DNA of 64,000 nucleotides, from positions 124,001-188,000 of the forward strand of contig NZ_CAUZLM010000005.1 of the NCBI RefSeq assembly GCF_963580165.1, given 5' to 3'. The stretch's first letter is position 1; each line of letters begins with the position of its first letter. A program made the position numbers and the translations under genes. Source of the DNA: Fructobacillus evanidus. GTDB lineage: Bacteria; Bacillota; Bacilli; Lactobacillales; Lactobacillaceae. Below the pieces are notes generated by a model. That model was not told where the DNA came from. It saw only the letters and a list, made by a program, of their open reading frames with translations, and did no database searches. Of this stretch, positions 41,094 through 49,097 are shown one piece after another.

Positions 41094-41150
41094 GTAAAAA
41101 AAATAAGCAGCCCATTACCGATCAAATGTCGATAATAAACTGCTTATTTA
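41094..41150 (-). terminator. Terminator of the TetR regulator gene
   Basis: Outer stem AATAAGCAG / CTGCTTATT (41102-41110 with 41140-41148) with a partly paired inner loop, and a T-rich minus-strand tail from the A run at 41094-41101. Confidence 0.75.
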
Positions 41151-41178
41151 TTCAACAGCGTCTACGTCTGTTTTCCCA

Positions 41179-41778
41179 TCATCCTAACGGTTTTTTCCAA
41201 TCCTTTGGTCGGCCCAACGCCCCATACTGCAAAAATAATTGGAGTCCTTCAATTTTTTGCTTACTCAAATTTTCTTCCATCTTTCCCAGGTAAGTAAAGA
41301 CCCACGAAGCAACCATCAGCATGACATCGTCACTAGCAGGTGTATTAATTTCCCCACTTGCTCGGCCCTTTTTAATCAAAGTCGCTATCAAGGACATTTG
41401 GGTATTGTATAAGTAATCGTAAACAATCTTGGAATGCTTAATTACTCGTTGGAATTCGAAAAAGATATTCTCACCCAAAAGCCGCTCACACTCTTCCTTC
41501 TCCTTTTTAAAAGCATTAATAATTTTGGCAAAGGTTGTATCTGAACCGTCTGCCATCTCGATGATTGGCTTAAATCGTTTATGGTAAAAATCCAAGACGA
41601 CTTGCTCGGTCAGCTCCTCTTTCGTCGGAAAATACTTATACATAGTGACGATTGAAATATCTGCTTTTGAGCTAACGTCTTTCATACTGGTAGCCCGAAT
41701 ACCCTGGTGTGTCATCAAGTCAGTGGCGGCAGCTAAGATTTTCTGCCGGTTTAATTGTTTTAATTCTTCTCTTTTCAC
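41179..41778 (-). CDS. TetR-family transcriptional regulator
   Basis: 199 residues. N-terminal helix-turn-helix: RQKILAAATDLMTHQGIRATSMKDVSSKADISIVTMYKYFPTKEEL, a typical TetR domain. The C-terminal ligand/dimer domain is unassigned. The start is a GTG at 41778 with AGGAGA 9 bases upstream; the upstream in-frame ATG lacks a site. Divergent from the MacB-like exporter gene, it probably represses it by binding palindromes in the shared 110-base region. Confidence 0.88.
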   Translation of the reverse strand: MKREELKQLNRQKILAAATDLMTHQGIRATSMKDVSSKADISIVTMYKYFPTKEELTEQVVLDFYHKRFKPIIEMADGSDTTFAKIINAFKKEKEECERLLGENIFFEFQRVIKHSKIVYDYLYNTQMSLIATLIKKGRASGEINTPASDDVMLMVASWVFTYLGKMEENLSKQKIEGLQLFLQYGALGRPKDWKKPLG

Positions 41779-41819
41779 AGGGTTATGTCTCCTTAGTCGA
41801 TAATTTATTTTATTATAGG

Positions 41820-41866
41820 TTGACTTTATTTGCAATAAAAGGTTTAATATAACTTAACAATATTAA
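41820..41866 (+). promoter_or_regulatory. Promoter and palindromic operators of the MacB-like gene
   Basis: TTGACT (41820-41825), 17 bases, TTTAAT (41843-41848). Two perfect inverted repeats overlap it: TTTATT-TGC-AATAAA (41825-41839) in the spacer and TTAATAT-N9-ATATTAA (41844-41866) across the -10 box and start region. Likely TetR-family operator sites. Confidence 0.65.
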
Positions 41867-41888
41867 AGCTTATTGTGAAAGGACACGT

Positions 41889-43856
41889 ATGGCATATTTA
41901 GAATTAAAGAACATTAGGAAATCCTATTTCCTCGGGAAGGAAGAATTTCCAGTCCTCAAAGGGATCGATTTGAACTTCGACCTTGGCGACTTTGTTTCCA
42001 TCCTGGGTGAATCCGGTGGCGGTAAGTCAACACTGATGAACATCATTGGTGGGCTGGACCGTAACTTCTCTGGTGAAGTTTTGGTCAAGGGCAAGTTGCT
42101 GGACCACAAGCAAGAGAAGGAATTGGATCGTTACCGTCGGGAAACGATTGGCTATATTTACCAATCCTATAACCTGGTTTCCCACTTGTCCGTCTTAGAC
42201 AACGTCTTAGTTTCATTAGACATGACGACGTTAGGTAAGAAGGAACGTGAAGACCGAGCCAAGGAACTTTTGCAAAAGGTTGGCTTGGAAAAGCAAATCA
42301 AAAAGTATCCAAATCAGCTGTCTGGTGGACAGAAGCAACGAGTAGCCATCGCCCGTGCTTTGGCTTCTGACCCGAAGGTCATCATCGCCGATGAACCAAC
42401 CGGTGCCTTGGATGCCGAAAACACAATTGAAGTACTGGAATTGTTAAACGACATCGCCAAGGAAGGTCGTTTGGTCATTACCGTTACCCACTCACAGGCC
42501 GTTGCCGATGCCGGAACTCGTATTGTTCGTTTGGCCGATGGCCAAATCGAATCTGACGAGCGTCTCAAGCCCGCCTTTCAAACGACCGATAAAGAAATGC
42601 TCGGTTCCCGCCCATTGCCTTTGATGGCCAGCATCCGAACTGCTGCTAAGCATTTTAAGTACAACATCAAGCACAACTCATTGATTATCTTAGGAACGGC
42701 CATTGGTTTGTTTGCCGTGGTCTTGTTCTCAGGTCTTGGCAATGGGATTTCCGGCTATATTGGTGACCAGATTGCCAAGGTCGCCAACCCGCAGTCGGTA
42801 ACCGTCTCCCGTTATAGCAAGGAGACAGATGGCGAATCAAACGCTGCCGCCCTACTTGGCGGTGGTAGCAAGCAAACCTTTACCGCCGACCAAATTAAGC
42901 AAATCAAAGACACTTCTCACGTGTCAAAGGTTGAAAATTCTTATAGCGCTACCAACGTCAATACGACTTATAATGGTAAATCAGCAACCGTTACATCATT
43001 GACAAACTGGACTTCAGAAGACACAACCGACTCAATCGAGGCCGGTAACGCACCAAAGACTAATGAAGTGCTCTTAGACGAAACAACTGTGACAAAGCGT
43101 CTTGGTTTCAGCAACTACAAGGATGCTATTGGCAAGGAAGTCACGATGACTTACCAAGTCCAAAACGGACAGTCAGCTACTCCAGTGACATTCACTGCTA
43201 AGATTGCTGGTGTGACAAAGGCCAACAGCCAAGGTATCCCACAAGGATTTACCAGCACAAAGACCATGCAAGCTGCTATGGAAAAGTCTGGCTTATCAAC
43301 TGCCCCAAATTCATTGAACTTGAAGGTTGATGATATGGACAACGTCAAGGCAACCACGAAGAAGATTGACCAAATCAAGGACAATTCTTCTAACCGCCTT
43401 TACAAGACTTCTTCTGTTATGAGCATCATTGACCAAGCCCAGACTTACGTCAACTTGGCAACTAACGTTTTGGCAACTATCGCCGGTATCTCATTGATTG
43501 TTTCGGCATTGATGATTATCGTAACGATGTACATGTCAGTTTCTGCCCGGACTAAGGAAATCGGAATTCTCCGTGCCATCGGTGAATCAAAGGGTGATAT
43601 CCAATGGTTGTTCATCACTGAATCATTGATCACTGGTCTGATTTCAGCAGTCTTTGCTACTGGTTTGGCCTTCTTGGCCGAAGCCGGTGTCAACGCTGCC
43701 TTGAAGGGTACTGCCGATTACGCCTTCGTTCAAATTACTGCCGGCAACGTGACGACAGCATTCGTCTTAGCAATCTTGATTTCATTGTTGGCCGCTATGT
43801 TGCCAGCCCGTCGAGCTTCTAAGTTGAACCCAATCGATGCATTGTCAGCTGACTAA
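41889..43856 (+). CDS. MacB-like ABC transporter (ATPase fused to permease)
   Basis: 655 residues. Residues 1-225 are a MacB/LolD-type ATPase: Walker A GESGGGKST near 39, signature LSGGQKQRVAIARAL near 142, Walker B VIIADEPTGALD near 163, H-loop VTHSQ near 199. A four-helix MacB permease follows: helix 1 near 262-285, an extracellular domain 300-515, then FtsX helices ending in ISLLAAMLPARRASKLNPIDAL. The last stretch is typical of these exporters. AAAGGA precedes the ATG at 41889. Exports peptides or drugs or senses envelope stress; substrate unknown. Under TetR control. Confidence 0.9.
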   Translation: MAYLELKNIRKSYFLGKEEFPVLKGIDLNFDLGDFVSILGESGGGKSTLMNIIGGLDRNFSGEVLVKGKLLDHKQEKELDRYRRETIGYIYQSYNLVSHLSVLDNVLVSLDMTTLGKKEREDRAKELLQKVGLEKQIKKYPNQLSGGQKQRVAIARALASDPKVIIADEPTGALDAENTIEVLELLNDIAKEGRLVITVTHSQAVADAGTRIVRLADGQIESDERLKPAFQTTDKEMLGSRPLPLMASIRTAAKHFKYNIKHNSLIILGTAIGLFAVVLFSGLGNGISGYIGDQIAKVANPQSVTVSRYSKETDGESNAAALLGGGSKQTFTADQIKQIKDTSHVSKVENSYSATNVNTTYNGKSATVTSLTNWTSEDTTDSIEAGNAPKTNEVLLDETTVTKRLGFSNYKDAIGKEVTMTYQVQNGQSATPVTFTAKIAGVTKANSQGIPQGFTSTKTMQAAMEKSGLSTAPNSLNLKVDDMDNVKATTKKIDQIKDNSSNRLYKTSSVMSIIDQAQTYVNLATNVLATIAGISLIVSALMIIVTMYMSVSARTKEIGILRAIGESKGDIQWLFITESLITGLISAVFATGLAFLAEAGVNAALKGTADYAFVQITAGNVTTAFVLAILISLLAAMLPARRASKLNPIDALSAD

Positions 43857-43890
43857 GCTTTCATCATTGAATTGATTAATAAATAATATG

Positions 43891-43924
43891 AACCTCAGAA
43901 TTAAAGCAAGATTCTGGGGTTTTA
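43891..43924 (+). terminator. Terminator of the MacB-like gene
   Basis: Stem AACCTCAGAAT / ATTCTGGGGTT (43891-43901 with 43911-43921) followed by T residues. Confidence 0.8.
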
Positions 43925-44040
43925 TTATGGGCAAATTTGAGGCTACAACCCTAGACTAGTTTTATATTTTTTGTCGATGCTTCTTAATATGAATGACAAA
44001 TCAGCCCAATCATAATGACGGAATCTATTCGACCCATTAA

Positions 44041-44079
44041 TTGATTTTCGATGTCAAAAAGCATAAAATGACATCGAAA
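44041..44079 (+). promoter_or_regulatory. Fic gene promoter overlapped by a perfect inverted repeat
   Basis: TTGATT (44041-44046), 17-base spacer, TAAAAT (44064-44069). Perfect 10-bp arms TTTCGATGTC (44046-44055) and GACATCGAAA (44070-44079) flank the -10 box; the right arm runs into the ribosome binding site (AAAGGAG). A protein bound here would block transcription, and the RNA start lies inside the right arm. Confidence 0.75.
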
Positions 44080-44092
44080 GGAGAAAGTGACA

Positions 44093-45142
44093 TTGAAAAA
44101 TTTTGATTATCAAACACTCAATCACCTTGTTATTTCTCCAGAAATGATTAACAAAATGAATCAGATTTTTGAATTACGTGGTAAACTCACTGGTTTAAAC
44201 AAAATAAAAACACCCATTTTAGATCGTTTAGTCGAAGTTGCAAAAATTCAAAGTACAGATTCTTCTAATCGAATCGAAGGCATCTACACTAGTGATACCC
44301 GGCTGAAGCAATTAGTTGAAAAGAAAACCTCACCGCATAACCGAAGCGAGGCTGAAATTTCTGGGTACAGGGATGTTTTAGAACTTATCCATGAAAGTTA
44401 CCCTTACATTCCGGTTTCTGGGAATACGATTTTAACCCTACACAAACGCTTGCTTAGTTTTACAGAAAGTACTTGGGGCGGTCATTTCAAAGACATCAAT
44501 AATCAAATCATCACGCAATACGCTGATGGTTCAACCAAAGTCAGGTTTACTCCGCCTGCAGCTCACATGACCCCCACACTGATTGAAGAGCTCTGTACTG
44601 ACTACAATGAAGCACAACAACTAAATAAATTCCCCACGATTCTCCTTTGCGGTGCCTTTATTTTTGATTTTGTTTCGATTCACCCTTTTAGAGATGGCAA
44701 TGGACGCATGTCGCGCTTATTAATGCTGTTAACCCTGTATCAATCAAAATTTGATGTGGGCAAATATATCAGTATTGAAGCACTAATTGAAAAAACAAAG
44801 AATGATTACTACGAGTCTTTGGAAAATAGTTCTACAGGCTGGCATGAAAATACTAACGATTATGCGCCGTTTCTCAATTACTTTTTAAGCGTCGTACTGC
44901 AAGCATACCGTGAATTAAACGAGCGAATTACTCTTTCAGAACAAGATAAAACCCCTGCAGAAGAGCTCATTCTACAAACATTGCAGAATCAATTAAAGCC
45001 CCTGTCAAAATCCGAACTGATTTCACTTATTCCGACGTACAGTAAAAAGACGATTGAAAGAGCCTTACTGGAATTAAGGGAAGGAAATAAAATTCAGATG
45101 ACTGGTGCCGGACGTTCAACAAAATATATTCTGCTTGGGTAA
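44093..45142 (+). CDS. Fic-family protein, class II (N-terminal inhibitory helix)
   Basis: 349 residues. The Fic core motif HPFRDGNGRMSR near residue 197 is complete (catalytic His, anion-binding GNGR). Such enzymes usually transfer AMP from ATP to target hydroxyls. An (S/T)xxxE(G/N) inhibitory motif, SSNRIEG near 60, lies before the core, so it is class II and auto-inhibited. The C terminus (about 285-349) looks like a winged helix (LKPLSKSELISLIPTYSKKTIERALLEL). Start: TTG 44093 is 9 bases from AAAGGAG, while GTG 44087 is only 3. No antitoxin gene accompanies it. The winged helix may bind the palindrome in its own promoter. Confidence 0.87.
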   Translation: MKNFDYQTLNHLVISPEMINKMNQIFELRGKLTGLNKIKTPILDRLVEVAKIQSTDSSNRIEGIYTSDTRLKQLVEKKTSPHNRSEAEISGYRDVLELIHESYPYIPVSGNTILTLHKRLLSFTESTWGGHFKDINNQIITQYADGSTKVRFTPPAAHMTPTLIEELCTDYNEAQQLNKFPTILLCGAFIFDFVSIHPFRDGNGRMSRLLMLLTLYQSKFDVGKYISIEALIEKTKNDYYESLENSSTGWHENTNDYAPFLNYFLSVVLQAYRELNERITLSEQDKTPAEELILQTLQNQLKPLSKSELISLIPTYSKKTIERALLELREGNKIQMTGAGRSTKYILLG

Positions 45143-45193
45143 AAATAATCGCCCAAATTTTATCAACAAAAAGTTATTGTTTAGCATTCACGA

Positions 45194-45229
45194 CAAAAAA
45201 GCACCAACCGCAATCGGTTGGTGCTTTTC
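45194..45229. terminator. Bidirectional terminator between Fic gene and rpsI
   Basis: Stem AGCACCAACCG / CGGTTGGTGCT (about 45200-45210 with 45215-45225), flanked by an A run and a T run. It serves the convergent fic and rplM-rpsI transcripts. Confidence 0.9.
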
Positions 45230-45258
45230 CATGTTCTCGTAAAACGATAATGTAAAGA

Positions 45259-45654
45259 TTAACGCTTTGAGAATTGTGAAGCCTTACGGGCCTTCTTCAA
45301 ACCTGGCTTCTTACGTTCCTTCATACGAGCATCACGGGTCAAAAGACCAGCTTGCTTCAATGCAGGACGGAAGTCTGGGTCAACAACGAGCAAGGCACGG
45401 GCGATACCGTGACGAGTGGCTCCGGCTTGACCAGAGAAACCACCACCATTAACGTTAACCAAAACGTCATAGTTACCCAATGTATCTGTAGCGTTGAATG
45501 GTTGCAAAACAACTTCACGCAAGTTAGGGAAAGGAATGTAGTCTTCGATTGACTTGCCATTCATAGTGATGGCACCGTTACCAGGAACCAAACGGACCCG
45601 AGCAACTGAGTTCTTACGACGACCAGTTCCGGCATATTGTACTGCTGCAGTCAT
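45259..45654 (-). CDS. rpsI: 30S ribosomal protein S9
   Basis: 131 residues with the S9 core GTGRRKNSVARVRL near the start and the basic tail KKPGLKKARKASQFSKR that reaches the decoding site P-tRNA. AAAGGAG supports the ATG at 45654. Co-transcribed with rplM 18 bases upstream, as in nearly all bacteria. Confidence 0.97.
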   Translation of the reverse strand: MTAAVQYAGTGRRKNSVARVRLVPGNGAITMNGKSIEDYIPFPNLREVVLQPFNATDTLGNYDVLVNVNGGGFSGQAGATRHGIARALLVVDPDFRPALKQAGLLTRDARMKERKKPGLKKARKASQFSKR

Positions 45655-45672
45655 ATTATCGGCACTCCTTTC

Positions 45673-46116
45673 TTAGACCAACTTGTTGATGTCAAGTACT
45701 TCAGGCTTCTGGGCAGCATGGTTGTGATCTGCTCCAGCGTATACGTGCAAGTTCAAACCTTGCTTACGTCCCAAAGATGTCTTAGGCAACATACCCTTGA
45801 TTGACAATTCCAACAACTTTTCTGGATCATATTGACGGTAGTTACCGGCAGTACGTTCCTTCAATCCACCTGGGTGGTTTGAGTGATGGTAGTAAATCTT
45901 GTCAGTTGCCTTCTTACCAGTCAACTTTACTTCACCAGCATTGATGATGATGACGTTGTCACCCATATCAACGTTAGGTGTGAAAGTTGGCTTGTTCTTA
46001 CCGCGCAAAATAGAAGCAACTACTGTTGACAAACGTCCCAAAACGACGTCCTTGGCATCAATAATGTACCACTTCTTTTCGATTTCGCTAGGCTTTGCTA
46101 AAAATGTTGTACGCAT
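45673..46116 (-). CDS. rplM: 50S ribosomal protein L13
   Basis: 147 residues. WYIIDAKDVVLGRLSTVVA near residue 16 and MLPKTSLGRKQGLNLHVYAG near 112 are L13 signatures. AAAGGAG precedes the ATG at 46116. First gene of rplM-rpsI, behind a consensus promoter and an L13-type leader. In many Firmicutes this pair is joined to truA and the ecf genes; here a terminator, a small plus-strand gene and a flavin-like oxidase gene separate them. Confidence 0.97.
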   Translation of the reverse strand: MRTTFLAKPSEIEKKWYIIDAKDVVLGRLSTVVASILRGKNKPTFTPNVDMGDNVIIINAGEVKLTGKKATDKIYYHHSNHPGGLKERTAGNYRQYDPEKLLELSIKGMLPKTSLGRKQGLNLHVYAGADHNHAAQKPEVLDINKLV

Positions 46117-46213
46117 GGCGCGCTCCTTTGATTAGTTGTTTACATGTTAGGTCGTTCCTTACCTAACTTTTACAATAAGTTTCCGGGGCTTATCGTGAGG
46201 TAAACAATACCAA
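46117..46213 (-). promoter_or_regulatory. L13 leader RNA
   Basis: The roughly 95-base rplM leader folds as a junction. The closing stem pairs GTTGTT...GTTTAC with GTAAACAAC. Inside are a hairpin ATAAG-ccccggaaa-CTTAT and a 7-bp hairpin GTTAGGT/ACCTAAC. The CCGGAAACTTATTG stretch and overall plan match the Firmicutes L13 leader, where L13 is thought to repress its own mRNA. Confidence 0.7.
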
Positions 46214-46218
46214 CAACT

Positions 46219-46247
46219 ATTATATCCATTAAGGCCGGCACTGTCAA
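46219..46247 (-). promoter_or_regulatory. Consensus promoter of rplM-rpsI
   Basis: Minus strand TTGACA (46242-46247), 17-base spacer, TATAAT (46219-46224): both hexamers are perfect. Confidence 0.95.
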
Positions 46248-46372
46248 TTATTTTCCCGATTTTCTTGCTGATTTTCCATCAAAAAAATCAGTTCTATTCA
46301 AGCCCCTTTTCTTCAGAAAAGAGCCCAAAAAATTCTAATGTTCAATGTTATGTTACAAAGTATTTAATTTAA

Positions 46373-46403
46373 TGTGACAAATAAGTCACAGTCGTGTTAT
46401 AGT
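46373..46403 (+). promoter_or_regulatory. Promoter with TGTGAC palindrome upstream of small exported peptide
   Basis: GTGACA (46374-46379), 18 bases, TATAGT (46398-46403). A perfect inverted repeat TGTGAC-N6-GTCACA (46373-46390) covers the -35 box. It resembles a CRP/FNR-type half-site pair but with 8 rather than 6 bases between TGTGA and TCACA. Confidence 0.6.
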
Positions 46404-46424
46404 ACCCATATAGGAGGAATCCGT

Positions 46425-46658
46425 ATGCTACATCTTAGAGATATATGGAAAACAAAGCCCTTCTGGATTTTTATCGTTTTAATGACCTTGATTGTGCTAG
46501 GTGGTAATACTGCCATTGCTTCAGCTGGGCCTAACCCCTTACAGCAGCAGCAGCAAGCACCCACTAAAATCGCTCAACCAAGCACACCAATTACGAAAAA
46601 CAATGCGAAACACATTCTTACAAAACAGGCAAATGTAAAAAATAACCATGCCGAGTAA
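46425..46658 (+). CDS. Small exported or membrane-anchored peptide
   Basis: 77 residues, no family recognised. The N terminus has charged residues (RDIWKTK), then a hydrophobic helix (PFWIFIVLMTLIVLGG, about 12-28), then IASAGP, which could be a signal peptidase I site. The remaining 45 residues are polar with a QQQQQ run and many Lys, Asn and Thr. The ATG at 46425 has a strong GGAGGA site. It has its own promoter with a palindrome, which supports a real, regulated gene. Could be a peptide pheromone precursor, a bacteriocin-like peptide or a surface protein; nothing decides. Confidence 0.6.
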   Translation: MLHLRDIWKTKPFWIFIVLMTLIVLGGNTAIASAGPNPLQQQQQAPTKIAQPSTPITKNNAKHILTKQANVKNNHAE

Positions 46659-46865
46659 TGTGAATAAGCATTGCTCTTCTTTCAAAAAAATTCAGATTCA
46701 ATCATTGAGAACACTGGCTACCCGAACGCTGCCCGGTTTGCTAACCAAGACAAATTGGAGTCCCATACTCTTCTCCCCGTCACCCCCCAACTAGCAAACC
46801 GTCGCCCTAGCCACGACCCTACTTCTCCTCATTAAACTTTTTCAGTTTACTGGCAGCACTGATAA
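46659..46865. other. Intergenic region without recognised features
   Basis: About 200 bases, moderately C-rich on the plus strand, between the small exported peptide gene and a terminator. I see no supported ORF, promoter or repeat. Confidence 0.4.
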
Positions 46866-46905
46866 AAAGGAGCCCCAACCATGATTCATTGGTTGGGGCT
46901 TTTTG
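46866..46905. terminator. Bidirectional terminator
   Basis: Perfect 11-bp stem AGCCCCAACCA / TGGTTGGGGCT (46871-46881 with 46890-46900), with A-rich left and T-rich right flanks. It can end the plus-strand small peptide transcript and the minus-strand oxidase gene. Confidence 0.88.
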
Positions 46906-47003
46906 ATGTTTCAATTTAAAGGTAAAAAATTTACGATTACTCGCCTAGTCTGCTTGACTGCTAACACAGCTAGCTTTTCGCCATTGGCTATCGACCCGCT
47001 CAA

Positions 47004-47411
47004 TTAAGCAAAAGTCACTACTTCGGTACCGGCATAGGCAGCCAAACGGGCAGACTTAAAGGTTAATTCCAACAACACTTCTTCTTCAGGGTGCGGATGG
47101 TTCTTCAAGAAAACAGGGTTGGTAAAGTAAGATTGCACATCCTGCCAAGTTTTCTTGGAACGCACCATGGTCACCTGGTTGGATTCGATTCGAGCCCCGT
47201 TTTCATTCAAAGGTGTCATGATGGCAACCTTTTCATTCTGGTCCAAATCAGCAATCTTCGCCGTATCTGGCTGTGAAACCAGGTACCAGACGTTGGGATG
47301 GTCTGGATCAGCCGCAAAGCCCATGATGCGCAGGCTTGGCTGTTCATCCTTGGCCGTTGCCACAAAAATCAGTCCCCGAGCAGCCTGCATATATTCTTCA
47401 AATAATGTCAT
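47004..47411 (-). CDS. Pyridoxamine 5'-phosphate oxidase-like (split-barrel flavin) protein
   Basis: 135 residues, the size of small split-barrel FMN proteins. ARGLIFVATAKDEQPSLRIMGF at the N terminus, WYLVSQPDTAKIADLDQNEKVAIM near 42-65, then a second strand set. Members bind FMN, F420 or heme, and many are general-stress proteins. The exact reaction is unknown. ACGGAGG precedes the ATG at 47411. It follows truA by 84 bases on the same strand and may be in the ecfA-ecfT-truA transcript. Confidence 0.75.
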   Translation of the reverse strand: MTLFEEYMQAARGLIFVATAKDEQPSLRIMGFAADPDHPNVWYLVSQPDTAKIADLDQNEKVAIMTPLNENGARIESNQVTMVRSKKTWQDVQSYFTNPVFLKNHPHPEEEVLLELTFKSARLAAYAGTEVVTFA

Positions 47412-47495
47412 GTTAACCTCCGTGTGTCGACTACCATCACTTCCTCAGCCAGCAAAAGCGCCAGCTGATTTTTTAAAGCGAAAAATTATCCTAAC

Positions 47496-48269
47496 TCACA
47501 AACTATTATACGCTACTTCGTCCAAATATAAACCGGCTGCGGGCGCCGTGTAACCCGCTTGCTCACGGTCCTTGGCAGCAATCAACGCTGGAATCGAATC
47601 CACGGCCCGACGGCCCGTGCCAATTTCCAGCAAAACGCCAACCATAATGCGAATCTGGTTGTACAGGAAGGCGTTCCCCTCGAAAGTAAAGACAAGTTCG
47701 TGTTCATCTTCTTTGACCGCGATTTCGGCTCTGGTGATGGTCCGAACGGTCGTCGCCGTCTGATTCCCAGAGGCAGCAAAGGTGGCAAAGTCATGTTCCC
47801 CAATCAAATCAGGCAGAGCTTGTTCAATGCGTTTCGGGTCCAAATGCCAATGAAAGTGGCCGGTATAACGGCGCTTAAAGGGATCGACATAGTCTTGCGT
47901 CGAAACCCGATAGTAGTAGCGCTTCTGGTGGGAGGCAAAACGAGCGTGGAAGTCATTTGACACCTGGTCCACCTGCTTAATCAAAATATCTCTGGGCAGG
48001 ATAGTATTCAAACCTTTACGGACGCCCTCGCCCGGAATATTAAAAGGCAGGTCGAAATGAACGACCTGACCATTGGCGTGAACGCCAGTATCGGTCCGTG
48101 AGGCTCCGACAACCTTAATTCGTTCAGCGGGATTCTTGCCCATCTGGTTGACGGCCTTGATTAATTCCCCTTGAACAGTACGGTGGCGTTCCACCCCATT
48201 TTTACTTTGTACTTGAAAGCCTAAAAAATCAGACCCGTCGTAAGCGACAATCGCACGATAACGCGGCAT
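47496..48269 (-). CDS. truA: tRNA pseudouridine(38-40) synthase
   Basis: 257 residues. Isomerises U38-U40 in the anticodon arm. The catalytic Asp is in GASRTDTGVHANGQV near residue 54; RYYYRVST near 111 and FEGNAFLYNQIRIMVG near 202 are conserved. GGAAGGGAG precedes the ATG at 48269. It lies 27 bases behind ecfT in the usual Lactobacillales ecfA-ecfA-ecfT-truA order. Confidence 0.95.
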   Translation of the reverse strand: MPRYRAIVAYDGSDFLGFQVQSKNGVERHRTVQGELIKAVNQMGKNPAERIKVVGASRTDTGVHANGQVVHFDLPFNIPGEGVRKGLNTILPRDILIKQVDQVSNDFHARFASHQKRYYYRVSTQDYVDPFKRRYTGHFHWHLDPKRIEQALPDLIGEHDFATFAASGNQTATTVRTITRAEIAVKEDEHELVFTFEGNAFLYNQIRIMVGVLLEIGTGRRAVDSIPALIAAKDREQAGYTAPAAGLYLDEVAYNSL

Positions 48270-48296
48270 CGGCGGCTCCCTTCCTGCTAATGTTGT

Positions 48297-49097
48297 TTAA
48301 TTGATCCATAGTAATCCGATAAAAAGAAGGACAAAGAGTCCAGTCCCCAAAGCCGCCACTAAGTCTTGTTTGCTAAAAGATAGGACCCGGTACCGTGTCC
48401 GGTTATCCGCAGATTCAAAACCGCGAACTTCCATGGCGTTGGCTAAGTCCAGCGCTCGTTGCAAGGCCCCAATAAAGAGCGGAATCAACAAAGGCAAAAC
48501 GGCCTTTGACCTCTTGATAAGTGAACCGGTGGACAGTGACATCCCCCGCGACTTTTGTGCCTTCATCACCTTATCCGTTTCCAGCATCAGCAACGGCACA
48601 AAGCGCAAGGCAATTGAAAGCATCAAGGCCAGTTCAGCAACCGGTACCTTAATCGCCTTCAAGGGCTTTAGAAGCGACTCGATGGCGCTGGCAATGGCCG
48701 TTGGCGGTGTCGTCAGCGTTAGGGCCGTTGACATCAGGACAATCAGCACAAAGCGCAAAACCACATAGAGGGCGTTAATCAAGCCCGGCAACGTAATTTT
48801 TAAAAACTGCCAATGGAACAAGACGGGCGTGCCACCAGTAAAGAAGAGCTGGAGGCAGACAGTAAAGATAATGAGCCACATCACGGGCTTAATCCCCCGC
48901 CAGTAAAGCCCAAGGCTTTGACCCGTTAAGACCAGTGTTAGGGCCAAAAACAAGGTGGCAAGGGCGTAGGCCGGCCAGGTATTGGCAAAAATTAAGAGAA
49001 AGACATAGACTACTGTGACCAAAATTTTGGTTCTGGGATCAACCCGGTAAAGCCAGGCTTTGCCAGGAATAAATTGACCAATCACGAGGTTATTCAT
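48297..49097 (-). CDS. ecfT: ECF transporter transmembrane protein EcfT
   Basis: 266 residues. Energy-coupling T component shared by many S components for vitamin and metal uptake. About six helices; the two coupling-helix motifs that contact the ATPases are visible as MKAQKSRGM near 181 and ANAMEVRGFES near 221 (Ala-Arg-Gly type). GGAGG 8 bases before the ATG at 49097 fixes the start inside the ecfA2 3' end. It pairs with the two ATPases upstream. Confidence 0.94.
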   Translation of the reverse strand: MNNLVIGQFIPGKAWLYRVDPRTKILVTVVYVFLLIFANTWPAYALATLFLALTLVLTGQSLGLYWRGIKPVMWLIIFTVCLQLFFTGGTPVLFHWQFLKITLPGLINALYVVLRFVLIVLMSTALTLTTPPTAIASAIESLLKPLKAIKVPVAELALMLSIALRFVPLLMLETDKVMKAQKSRGMSLSTGSLIKRSKAVLPLLIPLFIGALQRALDLANAMEVRGFESADNRTRYRVLSFSKQDLVAALGTGLFVLLFIGLLWIN

